Assembly: GCA_963971305.1 (NCBI GenBank)
Contig: OZ020303.1
Span: forward strand, 35,638,106-35,702,105
From: Arcuatula senhousia
Lineage: Eukaryota; Mollusca; Bivalvia; Mytilida; Mytilidae
Reading direction: 5' to 3'
DNA length: 64,000 nt
The translations under genes and the position numbers were made by a program. Numbering within the stretch: the stretch's first letter is position 1; each line of letters starts with the position of its first letter. This document shows, piece by piece, positions 1 through 11,453 of this stretch. Under the pieces are notes generated by a model that saw nothing but the letters and a program-made list of their open reading frames with translations, was not told the origin of the DNA and ran no database searches.

Positions 1-416
1 AAAACTTATTAAGCATATAAGATATTGTATTTAGTTAAAAAGATATCTTATTTGTTTCACAAAAAAAATAATAAATAATATACCACAAACATGACAAAGT
101 ACTTGCATGTATGTTTACATTTGGACATCAGCTGACCACTGGTGGATTTTGCTCAATTTTTCGAAAATGGAGGTTAACCAGGTTTCTCAGTTTTACACAT
201 GTATTATACTACTAAACTATAATAAAAAAGCCTTTAAAATTATGTATAACACACAGTTTACCTTTTGATAAGCAAAATTTTTAATTAGACATTTAAATCC
301 ATTCTTCCCATTTTTTTCCAAAGTAATCCAAACATTTGCAACTTTGGATCCAAACCAGGAAAAGAAAATGGTCCATTCAAATATATCAGCAAGAGGCAGA
401 GAATATAAGAATCTAA
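1..416. other. AT-rich intergenic DNA, nothing recognised
   Basis: No coding frame, RNA gene or clear repeat is visible. Short open frames on both strands have no protein character. The acatgta-type words seen here recur throughout the window and are common in mollusc intergenic DNA. Confidence 0.6.
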
Positions 417-563
417 CACCGGTGTTAGGGCAAGATAAGGAAATCTCCGACACCCTGAGGGTAAGATTTCAAGTCTGCAACGAGGCTCTGCCGAGTTGCA
501 GATGTAAAGAAATCTTACCCAAGGGTGTCGGAGATATCCTTATCTTGCCCTAATCATCGGTGT
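417..563. repeat. Fold-back (MITE-like) inverted repeat
   Basis: The two halves are imperfect reverse complements. The left arm (418-477) carries TTAGGGCAAGATAAGG, CTCCGACACCCT and GGTAAGATTTC. The right arm (503-563) carries the complements in reverse order: GAAATCTTACC, AGGGTGTCGGAGA and CCTTATCTTGCCCTAA. The loop is about 15 bases around position 490. This is the form of a small non-autonomous fold-back element. The family was not identified and no target duplication was assigned. Confidence 0.75.
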
Positions 564-2073
564 TTGATTATTTTTCTCACTAAACCCGTAAATTGTACAA
601 CGTGGATTTGTTTACAAAACATAGCGTATGAATATGTGACGTTGGAATGCGACCGTTGCACAATTGGTGTGTATATTATTGCGCTGTAATAAAGACAATG
701 AAAGTTTGAAACTTTGGCAAAGTGTTAAATTTGCATAAATTAACATTCAATCACAGTTCTTTACCGACCGGTTTCATCTTCATGGCTGAACTGGTAAGTG
801 ACAACAAAACGTTATGATTTAGTCTTAGTAATGTAACGTCATAATGTATCTATCTCACATGGGGTGGTGTGAGACAGAAAAATCTCACACCGCTAAAATA
901 GGAACTGTCCTGTCCAAAAAGTGAGAAGAAGTAGCCTTTATGCTTATTTTCTCGATAGAAACACAACTTTTGGAAATTTTAATTTTTATATACATGTAAA
1001 TTCAGCATACAATATTGCACTCATTATCTTCCATCAGTGTATTTTGATTTTGTATATTATTTTATATTCCAGAATTTTAAAAGCTAAGAATTGATATATG
1101 ACTTTTTTTCTATGAGATGTACATATTTTTTATATTTGATGCAGACCCATCTTTGCAGATTTCCGATATACTTTAATGAAAGTGTAAGATTGGCTGAATA
1201 AAAAGTCTGATTACTTAATTGAGACCAGCAAGGGGTGAGTTAATTATACATCATTTTGAAGATTTATTATTGTAGTTTATGATTACATGTACATGTATAA
1301 CAATGAAAATTCTGGTCTTACATGTACATCCATATTTGTGAAATTGCGTGAAATCCTCCAGTTATCAGTCGGTGTCCAAATGTAAACATAAACTTGTATC
1401 TTGTGTTATAATAGAATATATGATATTATTTTTTAATGAAACAAATGCCCGTGGTAACTACATGTGCTCCCCAACCTGTTGATGCATTAATATTGTTAGG
1501 GGTGAAACGATTCACTAACCCCACAATACGATACATAAATGTACCGTAGATTTTCTAAACAATACTATTACTTTCAATACAATACAGTAGATGGTTTTGT
1601 TACATATTTTTATTGATTGTTGTTACCTGTCTTTAATAAACTTTCGTTCTTTGTGTTTATTTTGCATTATTTTCCAAAGAAAACAAAGACAAACATTCTT
1701 TTTTTTTAATTGTTTTGATCATCGGTGATCACGTCAGCCATGGCTATAACTAATATTGTAATCTCCACACTAAAGATTTCCAATGGAAAAAGCTAAAATA
1801 GCGATAACTTTTCCCAGACTCTTACAGAATCGAAAGTTCAAAATTTGTACCGTTCACTTAAATTCACCATAATACCGTGGATTTCGGTACTTCAACTTCA
1901 ACTCTGATACTCGGAAAATCCAAATTGGACATCTAGCCGAGGAAACTTAAAGAACATGCGCATAGTGTCATGGTGCAGGTAAAAAACCAAAAAAGAGTAA
2001 TACACAATGTATTCTGTACATCAATCAGTTAAAATCCTAACATGTATTCTACACTGTACAATGTGGGTTGAGT
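564..2073. other. Intergenic DNA with a small hairpin and two possible splice-bounded segments
   Basis: Mostly AT-rich and non-coding. A perfect 9-bp stem lies at 866-874/883-891 (GGTGTGAGA and TCTCACACC). ATGGCTGAACTG at 782-793 is followed by a good donor (GTAAGTG), and 1145-1183 is bounded by gatgcag and GTAAGA; these are discussed under findings. Around 1500 a stretch beginning GGGGTGAAACGATTCAC resembles ends of hAT-type elements, but no matching second end was found. Confidence 0.4.
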
Positions 2074-2772
2074 CTAGTTGGTGGTTGTCCATGGTGCCCT
2101 CGACTGGATGGATGACTTAAAGTCTTTCAATGTCTGCAGCTGGATGATGGAGTTCGGCAGCATATTCCAATATACAATAGTTCTTGGAAAAAAAGAATGT
2201 TGGTACATGTATGTGTTGTTTCTACAATGGTATGGTAGGAACTTGTGTGTGTTGTTGCTGCGTCTTAGGCTGGCACTTCTTGCTGTGGCCGAAACAGGGT
2301 GGTAAATAGTTGGAACCGCCAGGAGTGAGTGAGTTATCTTGTACATCAATATGACATCAGAGTTTATTCTTCGTTGTTCAAGGGATGCCCAGTTTAGAGT
2401 TTAAAGTATTGTTGTAACGCTGTCAGGTTTGGTTGGGTTACAATGTATATGGTTTGTTGGTGACGAATCTTGCTGCATTCCTTTGCACCTGTTCTATTTG
2501 CTTAATTTGGGCGGTCTGTTGTGGATTCCATATTGTTGATGAATATTCCAGCTTTGGTCTAACTAAGCTTTGGTATGCTCTCTCTTTTACCTTTTGGGGA
2601 CAGTGTCTTAGATTTCTCTTGATGAATCCAAGTGTGCTTGATGCCTTCTTGCATATCTTGTCTATGTGTAGATGGTACTTCAGGGAATTGCTAAGTTCCA
2701 CTCCTAAGTATGGGTGATGGTGGACTGTATCAAGCGATTCTCCTCTCATGGTGTAGTAGGCTGTTTTTTTCA
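2074..2772 (-). pseudogene. LINE reverse-transcriptase C-terminal fragment (broken)
   Basis: On the minus strand, 2749-2438 encodes the part that follows the RT catalytic core in jockey/CR1-type LINEs: HHPYLGVELSNSLKYHLHI, LGFIKRNLRHCP, VRPKLEYSSTIWNP and IEQVQRNAARFV. The coding sense extends a few codons upstream, to about 2772. It continues in another frame at 2349-2074 (MYKITHSLLAVP, then FFPRTIVYWNMLPN), the usual terminal block of this ORF. Between the two blocks lie one frameshift and one stop codon (around 2385-2437). The endonuclease and RT core are absent, so this is a dead, 5'-truncated copy. The clade cannot be fixed from the tail alone. Confidence 0.85.
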
Positions 2773-3377
2773 GAGTATCGTTTCACCAATATGCATTGTA
2801 AAAGAAATGTATATGGTACTTTACTGCTGGTTAAAGATATCAATATATTAATGTGCTGGGGTAACATTAGTATCTTATCAAAAATAAAACATAATCATTT
2901 CATTCAATTAGAAAAATTCCATTCAAACGACCGGAACTAGTCCATTAGAAATTGTAGTTTGTTTCTGTACTTTTAAGCTCACGATTTCATTTCGCAATTA
3001 AGAATAATGATAATTTAGCATTATGAAAAGGGTGTTTATAGACAGTTTTCAAAACTTACAATCCAAAAACCTAGTTAAAAATATAAATATTTTTGTTTTT
3101 CGTAGCAACATTTTGGGGGATACTTTCTGACGGGAAGTGAATCAAACATTATAAGAGCTCTTCAATCGACCTTTTAATATTCGTCCCTAATTCCAGACAC
3201 ATTTAGTAGCTTTAACTACTTACACGGAACTTTTAGGCTTTTAAAAGCATTAAAATATGCGTGAATTATTAAGAAGCGAGTCATAAAGTTTAATAACATA
3301 TGATTCTATTTATTTTGTCATAGGTTTGCAGGAACATAAGTTATAATTTGAAAAAAAATAGTACAAAGTTAGACCTT
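2773..3377. other. Intergenic DNA, nothing recognised
   Basis: AT-rich, without coding character, tandem structure or inverted repeats that I can see. Confidence 0.5.
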
Positions 3378-3490
3378 TGACACTTAATTGAGGATAAGGT
3401 GGACTTAATGCCACTAAATTGAGGATAAAGTTGACTTGACTCAGTGTCATTTGTTGAGGATACAGTGGACTCGATGTCACTAAGTTACGG
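3378..3490. repeat. Short imperfect direct repeat, about 3 copies of 37-45 bp
   Basis: The words 'gaggataaggtggactt', 'gaggataaagttgactt' and 'gaggatacagtggactc' recur, each followed by a gtcact/gccact word and then aatt or aagtt. The copies are diverged and no larger array surrounds them. Confidence 0.5.
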
Positions 3491-3579
3491 CAGGAATTTT
3501 AAATAAAAACTTGACTTAAAATATGTTCATAATTAAGGATTAACACGGTAGAACAAGCTGTGTCATGAACAACAAGACG

Positions 3580-3759
3580 ACAAATTCCATCAAGATTTAT
3601 AAGAAAAGTGTTGATGATGTAGACACTTTTACATGCCTCGATACTATCATCAACAAGACAGAACAGGAGGACCTACAGAAGACATAAAAAAACAGACTAA
3701 GTCGAGCAAGAAACATTTTTGCCATGCTTAACGCTCTATGGAAGTCAACAAAATATGAC
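3580..3759 (+). pseudogene. Non-LTR retrotransposon RT fragment
   Basis: One plus-strand frame reads through about 60 codons with a single stop (TAA near 3685). It gives KKSVDDVDTFTCLDTI, then KNRLSRARNIFAMLNALWKS. This matches the block just after the RT catalytic core in many LINEs, where a 'V..FTYLGS.I' strand is followed by 'RI.KAR.AF..L..IWKS'. The usual YLGS has become CLDT. The fragment ends where an R-repeat fragment begins, so it is a truncated relic. Confidence 0.65.
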
Positions 3760-3761
3760 GG

Positions 3762-4016
3762 GCTCTTCCTGGTAATTGCTATGTGCTGGTGTTGGAAATG
3801 ACATTTAGCACTGGCCTGTGCTAGGAGAGAAGACTCCAAAGCAACACGAACTGCTAAACAGTGGAACCTGTTTGATATCAAAGGAGTGGATTTTATCCCT
3901 ATATCGACATTAAATACACAACGTAAGTCCTGTGCTTCATGTGCATGTAAGTGTGCTAAAAATGTTACGTAAAATTTTCATTTATTTGTTTAACTAAAAA
4001 AAAAACTTTGTTCACT
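3762..4016 (+). repeat. Solitary fragment of the R repeat (last A subunit plus start of B)
   Basis: The segment contains TGCTATGTGCTGGTGTTG, the hairpin word CACTGGCCTGTGCTAGG, and the 'gctaaacagtggaacctgt' stretch, as in the R array at 21.1-64 kb (for example 57145-57400). It is more diverged than the array copies. It shows that R is dispersed and not only an array. Confidence 0.85.
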
Positions 4017-4340
4017 GTGCCAGTGTCGCATAATTATAGGTCCGGGTCCAGCCGGACCCGTAATGTTAACATTTTGGGTCCGCCTTTGAATTATTTTTAG
4101 GCAGAGCCTTATAGCGTCATAAAACTATCTGATGTTCGCGTTTTTTTCCGTCTAGACAGGGTAAATCGGTCAGTCAATATTGCTACCAGAGGATCTATTA
4201 CAGAACATTATTCGTGTATTGTATTTTATATGTTATACGTATTGTCTAAAATAGGAGGTACATATTTATACCCCCAACATAAATGCGATATAAATGTGCA
4301 CTACATATCGTGTATCAATACTCGTTGACGTTTACTTAAG
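4017..4340. other. Intergenic DNA with a GC-richer inverted word
   Basis: GGTCCGGGTCCAGCCGGACC at about 4040-4059 has inverted ends GGTCCG/CGGACC. Related 'ggacccgg...gcggacct' words recur at 19500-19610, next to another R-B fragment. The rest is featureless. Confidence 0.4.
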
Positions 4341-4346
4341 CATTTT

Positions 4347-4393
4347 TGACCTTTGACCTTTGATCAAGTAGGCGGAGCTTAATAATCACGTGA
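4347..4393. promoter_or_regulatory. Perfect DR1 half-site pair and palindromic E-box
   Basis: TGACCTTTGACCT (4347-4359) is the exact complement of AGGTCAAAGGTCA, a DR1 nuclear-receptor site (the HNF4/RXR/COUP-TF type). TCACGTGA (4386-4393) is a palindromic E-box. The two lie 27 bp apart, about 620 bp before the first LINE ORF. Whether they belong to the LINE promoter, to a host promoter, or arose by chance cannot be decided here. Confidence 0.35.
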
Positions 4394-4429
4394 CTGCGAA
4401 GAAGTGGATGTGTTTTTCGGAGCAAGAAA

Positions 4430-5011
4430 AATTCAGGGCTTTGCACACAAATACAAACATATTCTGTGGATAAATTCTGCTATTCAACATCAAACAACAT
4501 TGATTTCATATTCCGATAACGTTTCATAGACAAAAATGTAGAATTCTAGAGATTTACGAGATTTTGTCGTTGTCCCAGACACGCCGGCAACCCGCCATTT
4601 TGAATTTTTACAAACATTTCTAGATTGAAACTTGTATACACCAACCTTTCTCATATATATCATACTAAATAACAATAAAAAATCAATAGCATGATGTTTT
4701 GATATGAACAATTGATCGAGATGTAGGAAAATAGCGCTTTTTCCTGAATTTTGTGTTACACACCGTCAACCCGCCATTTTCATCTGAAATACAAAAACTT
4801 TTTCGTGCTGAAAACTCTGAAGTCAGTTTTATTCGATATTATTGAAAGTATCTAAGACGCCTCCTCATAAAACTGAAACACATATATTATTAAACTAGGG
4901 CTTTGCATAACTGTCTGTTTTAGTGTAGCACCACCCCCCCCACAAACCACATATCGCCAACCCAACGATACCGAGCCCCTCCAACCCACCCAGGTACTCA
5001 TCTAGTTATCT
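4430..5011 (+). promoter_or_regulatory. Probable 5' leader of the CR1-like LINE, with duplicated GCCATTTT sites
   Basis: CAACCCGCCATTTT occurs twice, 179 bp apart (around 4588 and 4767). The reverse complement AAAATGGCGGG is a YY1-like site, a motif found in internal promoters of some LINEs. 'agggctttgca' also occurs twice (4436 and 4899), which suggests degenerate tandem structure. A C-rich stretch follows just before the first ORF. The true 5' end of the element was not located and no target duplication was found. Confidence 0.35.
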
Positions 5012-5746
5012 ATGTCAGAACAGAAACTCATCAACTATCTTGACAAGGCCCAAGTGGAGTATCCCATCGGACCGAAACATCACACCCCGGTTATTCTATC
5101 TGACAGCAAAGGGAACCATTTAAAAGACGTTATCCTGCACCAATTCGACAGGGAATTAGTATGGTGGTGTAAAGGCGGATCTACAGCAGAACAGAGTCTA
5201 GCCTGGCTTAAAAGAAACCTGCGTCATAAATTAAGATACCTTGGACCAATAAGACTATATATCTGGCTGGGTACATGTAACCTCACATCAAAAGGGACGG
5301 AAACTCGATACATCAACCTTGCATCCCATAACCAGTCAGCTGTAGAAAATGTAATAGCGACTTTGAAAGAAATAAAGGACTATACTGCCAACTTCAACCA
5401 AGTGGAAACAACCTTCCTGGAGATTCCAGTCTACTCAATCGTCGAATGGAATAAACACTGCAACCATCCAGATTCATCCATCTTCAAGGTACAGGACCAA
5501 ATACTACAAGCACAAGTTATACAGGTAAACGAGGAGATCAGGGCATTAAATTTTCAGCTGGAAACCAACTCTCCTGACTTTTCTAGGTTCCTCAAGGCAA
5601 GAACTAGACACAGAACTCGATCAAGAAGGGATACAAAGCACTACTACAACTTTAATCTTTATACAGACGGAATACACCCTGGACTTTTCTTAGCAAGGGC
5701 CTGGCTGAGAGAAATTGGAAACAGAGTTTCAAAGGAGTGTTGGTAG
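5012..5746 (+). CDS. SGNH/GDSL-type hydrolase ORF of the LINE
   Basis: This is an intact 244-residue frame from ATG 5012 to TAG. It has the four SGNH blocks in order: ILSDSKGNHL with Ser32 (block I), a glycine in CKGGST around 55-56 (block II), YIWLGTCNLT with Asn90 (block III), and DGIHPG with Asp219 and His222 (block V). All catalytic and oxyanion residues of an esterase/lipase-like fold are therefore present. Residues 196-209 are very basic (KARTRHRTRSRRDTK), which could bind RNA. In CR1-like LINEs esterase domains belong to ORF1; here the domain forms its own ORF, 136 bp before the PHD ORF and in another frame. It is the only undamaged ORF of the element. Its substrate is unknown. Confidence 0.8.
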   Translation: MSEQKLINYLDKAQVEYPIGPKHHTPVILSDSKGNHLKDVILHQFDRELVWWCKGGSTAEQSLAWLKRNLRHKLRYLGPIRLYIWLGTCNLTSKGTETRYINLASHNQSAVENVIATLKEIKDYTANFNQVETTFLEIPVYSIVEWNKHCNHPDSSIFKVQDQILQAQVIQVNEEIRALNFQLETNSPDFSRFLKARTRHRTRSRRDTKHYYNFNLYTDGIHPGLFLARAWLREIGNRVSKECW

Positions 5747-5882
5747 GATTCTAAGTTGGACAGGGCAGTCTGCATGGAATTCCAAGCTAACTGAACTGGC
5801 TAACTGAAAAATCCTTCTACCCAACACAACACAACACTCTGACCAGAATACAAAACAGCCGAAGAACCATCTGTCAGAAGAC

Positions 5883-8228
5883 ATGGCGCTTGCTACAAGA
5901 TCAAGTAATAGGCAGAGAAATCCACCACAGATATACACACCTAGCAGAGACAACAAGAGTAATACAAATATGAGCTATAAATTAAATACAAAGAAAACTC
6001 TACAAAAGAAGATTGATGCATCAGAAAGAAGACTAGACTGTGAAATCCAATACAAATCTGGCACAATAGTCATAACATGCTCAGCGGCAGCGTATGAGGT
6101 TCTGAAGCAGGCAATATACGACCACTACAATGGGCTACACGACAAAGTAATTACCATCAGTACAAAAGCAGCAAAACTAGACAACCAAGAGACGAGAGCA
6201 ACACCAGCAATAGTAGAAGAATCCATCTCGGTAAAGAACAAACAAGGACGAACCAGCAGACAGCTATATAGAATTAATATGTTCAACACATCTAGCAGAA
6301 TAGATGCTAACGGATACAAACTTGAAGAGTTCATCCACAACCATCTGCAACAAATATGCAACAAGATCAAAGATATGGTAGACTTTAACGCATTGAATAC
6401 AAAGATAGCAGAGATATGCAGAAAAACAATGGGTAGCCTACCTGAGAAGACGAAACCGATGAACAAAATATCACACAAATATGTTCAAGATGTAGTAGAC
6501 AAGTCACCAACGAACCAGGCGGCAAATGAAAAGTCACCTGCAAACAGGAGTACGACCCATCACAGCACGCCAGACCAAAGAATAGAGAACAGGCTTAAAG
6601 CACTAGAAGCTAGTAACAATACTATAATGAAGTACAATATGATCCAAACAACAGACGAAAGAGATGATGATGTAGACTTATACGACAGAGACGAGGTACT
6701 CGAGAGTTCATATGAATTAATCTGTAGACAGTGCAAAGAAGCTATAGAAGGAAACGAAATAGCTAATGAATGCCACATATGTACATCATGGTATTATGCA
6801 ACATGTACCAGCCCTCCTCAAGAAGATGGTGATTACATATGCCCAATGTGCACAGCTCTGGACGAAACTGCTCGATACTGTAACAATACATCCACAAATA
6901 TAAACAAAGATGCAGAAATAGATATATCAACTACACGTAGAGATGATGGAATAGAACCATGTTATATAGTGGAAATGGAAACACCAAAAATACCAACCAT
7001 AACAAGGACCCCAATAATCAAACAAGATGCTGAAGATTACATAGGGCAAGAAACAAATCCAAAGTACTTCATTGAGAAAGAAATGGCAAACAGAAATGAA
7101 AACCACCTTGGTAACGAGACAAAGACCCAAAACGCTCCAAAGCCTGCTACACCCATGAAGCAAAGTAATGGAGAAGATGCTCAGGTATTCCAAATCGCTA
7201 CTCCAGCAAAAACAAAGATGAAAAAGACAAAGAAAAAGGAACCAACAATATCAGACCGTACCCTAGCTATTGAAATCGAACTAGCTGAATGTAAGGCGAG
7301 AATTACAATGTTATAGGAAACCAACAAAGACTATCAAAACACGATAAGAATCTTAACAACAAAGATGGGCATGAGACTAAATGAACACCATACTGAAAAT
7401 GAGAATAGCCAGCTTATGTCAATGCAAAATAAATTAGGAGAGCTAGAATACAAGATATGCGGAAAGATAGACGCCATGAAAAAGGAAATGGAATATAAAT
7501 CAGAGATGAGAGATATCCAAATGAAACACCTTATGGAAATGACAGATATGAAAATAAAGATCAGTATGTTGGAGACAAGAGAAAAGTTAACGAGCAGAGT
7601 CCCTCACGAACTTTTTCAGGGGAGCTACAAAAATCAGGAACCTGATGCAATGGGAGCACAAAACAGCCTCACAACCCCAAAGAAAGAAATAAAATTGCCA
7701 ACTCCGATGAACTACAAAAACCAGGAACACATGGATACAGAGTCGCATATAACGAGAGGACAAGACTGCTATGCATCCTCAACAAAAGAAGCCAATCCAC
7801 CAAAACTGCAAAATCATAAGGAACAGACTCCAAGATCAACTCAAAATCAACAGGAACTAGAGACAATTTCAATACCAGAACCAAAACAACTAAGGCCAAA
7901 TGAGCAAGAGCCATTACCAATACCAGTACACATACATAACAGATATAGCAATAAGCGACAGAATAACGTAATCAATTACCAAATCTCGGTACCAAAACCA
8001 ACAAGCCCCAACAACATGAGAGATAGGAACAAACAGAACAACCAAATACGTAGAAAAAATGGAGAATATAGAACACTTAACCTACAACAAAGAAATTGTC
8101 AAAGACCAATGGAAAGAACAACAAATGGGAAATCAAACTACAATCAAAACCAGCCTTTTTTAGGAGCAGGCCGGGCCACTACAGTAACATGGCGGGTAAC
8201 ATCTCCAACACAAGAATTGGATCACTAA
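5883..8228 (+). pseudogene. ORF1-like protein with PHD finger and coiled coil, one internal stop
   Basis: The frame opens at ATG 5883 and continues to 8228 (782 codons), broken only by TAG at 7314-7316. It reads on in the same frame to the ATG at 7365. Residues 281-323 form a PHD-like zinc finger: C281-x2-C284, C297-x2-C300, W303, C308 and C320-x2-C323. The histidine expected two residues after the Trp is Tyr305 (WYYATC). Polar Gln/Asn/Lys-rich linkers follow. After the stop, a heptad-like Met/Lys/Glu-rich stretch (about 7390-7600) looks like a coiled coil. CR1-like ORF1 proteins are known to carry PHD fingers and act as RNA-binding chaperones. The last 40 bp overlap the likely start of the next ORF. 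Confidence 0.75.
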
Positions 8229-11200
8229 ATGTACAAAACATCAAAGGAAATTTCATATATCTAAAAGAAGTTCTTAATATGTTTGACATTTTATGTATCC
8301 AGGAACACTGGCTGCATTCATTAGAAAAGAAAACCTTAAATGATTTTGATGAAAATTTTACTGCTTTTATTAAAGCTGTAGATGATGATAATGTTAAATT
8401 TGATTACAAGTCATGGCGAGGAAATGGAGGAGTGGCTATCCTGTGGAGAAAAGACATTGATCAAGCAATAAACATCATGCCGGATGGAAACTGTCGAATC
8501 CAAGTAGTAACAATTGAGAGTATACCGATGCCTTGCTGTCTAATAAATGCCTACATGCCCTCGGACAAGAAAGATGGAGATGAAGAATACAAAGACAATA
8601 TCCAACAGTTGAACGAAATTATTCAGAAATATGAAAGCTCACACCAAATTATCCTATGCGGCGACATGAACGCATCACTACACAGAGACAACAGACGACG
8701 AGATTCCACTTTCAAAACCTTCCAAATAGAGGCTGGATTAAGTTTGCCCGGTAACTACCCCATAAAGAATACCTTCAGGCATCATAATGGAAAATATGTA
8801 TCACAAATTGACTACTTCCTGATAAAAACCTATAAAGACACAACCTGTGAAGTACTTATCCATGACTTTGATGCAATAAATACTTCAGATCACACACTGA
8901 TTCTACTAAAGATTGGCATGGAAATAAAGACAACCACTAGAAAAAAGACTAAAGTGATGACAAAACCTAGATGGGAAAAATGTAGCGTAGAAGAGTATAA
9001 ACAAACCATAATAGAAGAACTGGACAAGGTCGATAATAATCACCAACCCACAAAAGATAGAATACAACACCTAGAAAAGACCCTTCATAAGGCTGGAACC
9101 AAGTCAATACCAAGATACAGAAAGCTCAAATCACTAAAAACCGTGGGAAAGGGGATATGGAACAGCAAAATTAGTAGAAAATCAAAGGAGTCAAAGGATG
9201 CATACTGGGCATACAAAAACAAGAAGAACTCTGGACAAAACTCAGAATTAGAAAGACAGGCAGTCGTAAGAAAGAAAAGGGAACTACGGCAATGTCAGAG
9301 ACAAGCTCATGCCTCAAAGAAAGACACTTTAATCGAGGAAATTATGAAAGCCTCAGAAAGCGACTCGAAAACCTTTCATAAACTCATAAGAAACCAACGC
9401 TCAAACAAGGCCATAGTCACAGACCATCTAGTCATAGATAACCAAGAATTCTCAGGAGAAGACATGATGGTAGCATGGAAAATGCATTTTGAAAGGCTAG
9501 CAACTCCTACATTGAAGGAAAATTTTGAATATGAAAGACAGGTCCTATGTCAACTACAAATTAGCTCCTAACAAGTACGACAGAAGACTCATTACCTATA
9601 CCACCAACAAGTAACAGAGAAGTGATCAAAGCGATCGAAAAACTAAACACTGGAAAAGCAGCGGACAGCAATGGTATACAGGCTGAACACTACAGAAACG
9701 CCAAACACCAACTCGCTTCAACCATAAGCGACATCATTAACCAAATATTTTAAGAACTAGATGTCCCGGAAAGCATGAAAAGTGGCGTATTAACACCCAT
9801 CTTAAAAAAAGGCAAAGATAAAACCATTCCAGGAAACTACCGAGGGATAGTGGTCACCAACACCTTCTCTAAAATACTTGAATCCATTCTGAAAGACCGT
9901 TTAGAAGACCAACTTCAAACGACGCAAAATCCACTCCAAAGAGGTTTCACAGAGAAGTCTTCAAGTAAATTTACGGCCTTTATCATGTGTGAAACCATAT
10001 CTATATACAGAAACTATGGTAAAGACCTGGAAGTCCTTGCTTTAGACGCAGAGAAGGCCTTCGACACAGTAAACCACGACATCCTTCTGAATAAACTTTA
10101 TCATGATGGCATTATGGGAGATATGTGGACCCTGATATCCAATATGTATAGGAACATGAACTTTAAGGTTAAATGGGAAGGCAATGTAACTGAAGACATC
10201 AATATCAATCAAGGAATTCGACAAGGAGCAAAACTATCCACTCTCCTTTACAAACGCTACAACAATACCATACTCAACAGTATAACGGCAAGCAACCTCG
10301 GAGCAAAAATAGAAGACATCAATGTAGCTTCACCCGCCTGCGCAGATGACATCGTCCTACTTGGGTCCAGCACAGAAATGCAATGATCGACCTGGTACAT
10401 TACAACACAACAAGGGATCTGGTAAAACTAAACCCATCCAAAACTGAAGTCATCCACATGGCGAGATCAAAACAAAGAAAAGAAACAGATTACTACTTAG
10501 AGGGACAAGAAGTCAAAAAAGTCAAAACCCTTAAACACCTCGGTATAACTCACCAAGAAAACAACAAAGTTAACATCGATGATAGAGTAAAGCTTGGACG
10601 AAAAACAATCTATGCACTACTGGGATCAGGACTCCATGCAAGATCAGGTCTTTCGCCAGTGGTACAATTAAAGATATGGAACACCTATGTAGTACCAAGA
10701 TTTATGTACGGAATTGAAGTCCAAAAACCAACAAAAGCTGACCTAAATAAATTAGAAATAATGCAACGATCCATGTTTAAACACTTCCAATGCCTACCAG
10801 ACCGTACAGCATCAATAGCAGTCTATACCCTTATAGGAGCTGAACCTATAGAAGCCACATACGACAAACTATGCATTAACCTACTAGTAGGAATAGCCAG
10901 GCTAGACACATCAGTAGAAAAACAAATACTTCTATGGGAAATGGAAAACAAAGAACAAGACAACCTTTTCATCAACACTGTTACTCAGGTGTTGAAGAAA
11001 TACCAGCTACCAAACCCATGGGAGATCCTGCAAAACCCACCAAAGAAAAGTATATGGAAAACAACTGTGAAAAGAGCAATCAATAAGCACTGGTATGAAA
11101 AGTTTAGTCAAGAGAAAATGTCAAAATCATCTCTCCGTCACTTTGAAATTCAACAGGAACCCATAGGTACGCCACACAACATATGGAAGGTGACAAAAGA

Positions 11201-11453
11201 CCGTAAGCACGAGATACAGATGGCAGAAGTAAAGGCCAGACTTGTAACAGACACCTACATGCTACAGTACCATTCTGACAAATTTAGACCAAACGGCAAT
11301 GCAGGTCAATGTAAGATGTGCCAAGAAAATATAGAAGACATGAAGCACTTTATACTGGAATGCAAAGCATTGCATAGTAGTAGAGAACCAAATCTAAAGT
11401 CTTTCATAGAGGCAGTTGAAGGCATAAAGGGGGTGGTGCAGAACTATTGCTAA
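8189..11453 (+). pseudogene. ORF2: APE-type endonuclease, reverse transcriptase and C-terminal zinc knuckle, frameshifted
   Basis: ATG 8189 is the best start; the frame is open upstream but has no earlier ATG. Counting from it, the endonuclease motifs are complete: Asn14 (SLNVQN), Glu39 (IQEH), Tyr122 (AYMPS), Asp159/Asn161 (GDMNAS), SQIDYF at 205-210, and SDH at 233-235. A basic linker follows and the frame ends at 9571. A shift near 9560-9575 leads to the RT frame, which has a TAA at about 9754. RT motifs are NYRGIVVTNTFSK, LALDAEKAFDTV (motif A), QGIRQGAKLS (motif B) and CADDIVLL (motif C, Cys for the usual Tyr). A second shift at about 10380 leads to the thumb region and CKMCQENIEDMKHFILEC, a CCHC knuckle near the end. 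The protein would nick DNA and prime reverse transcription, but this copy cannot make it. Confidence 0.9.

Noticed and set aside
1497..1880. hAT-type transposon suggested by GGGGTGAAACGATTCACTAA
   Set aside because: No matching inverted end and no 8-bp duplication could be found.
3597..3881. 94-residue minus-strand frame
   Set aside because: It lies across the antisense of an RT relic and an R fragment; the same antisense pattern occurs in every R unit.
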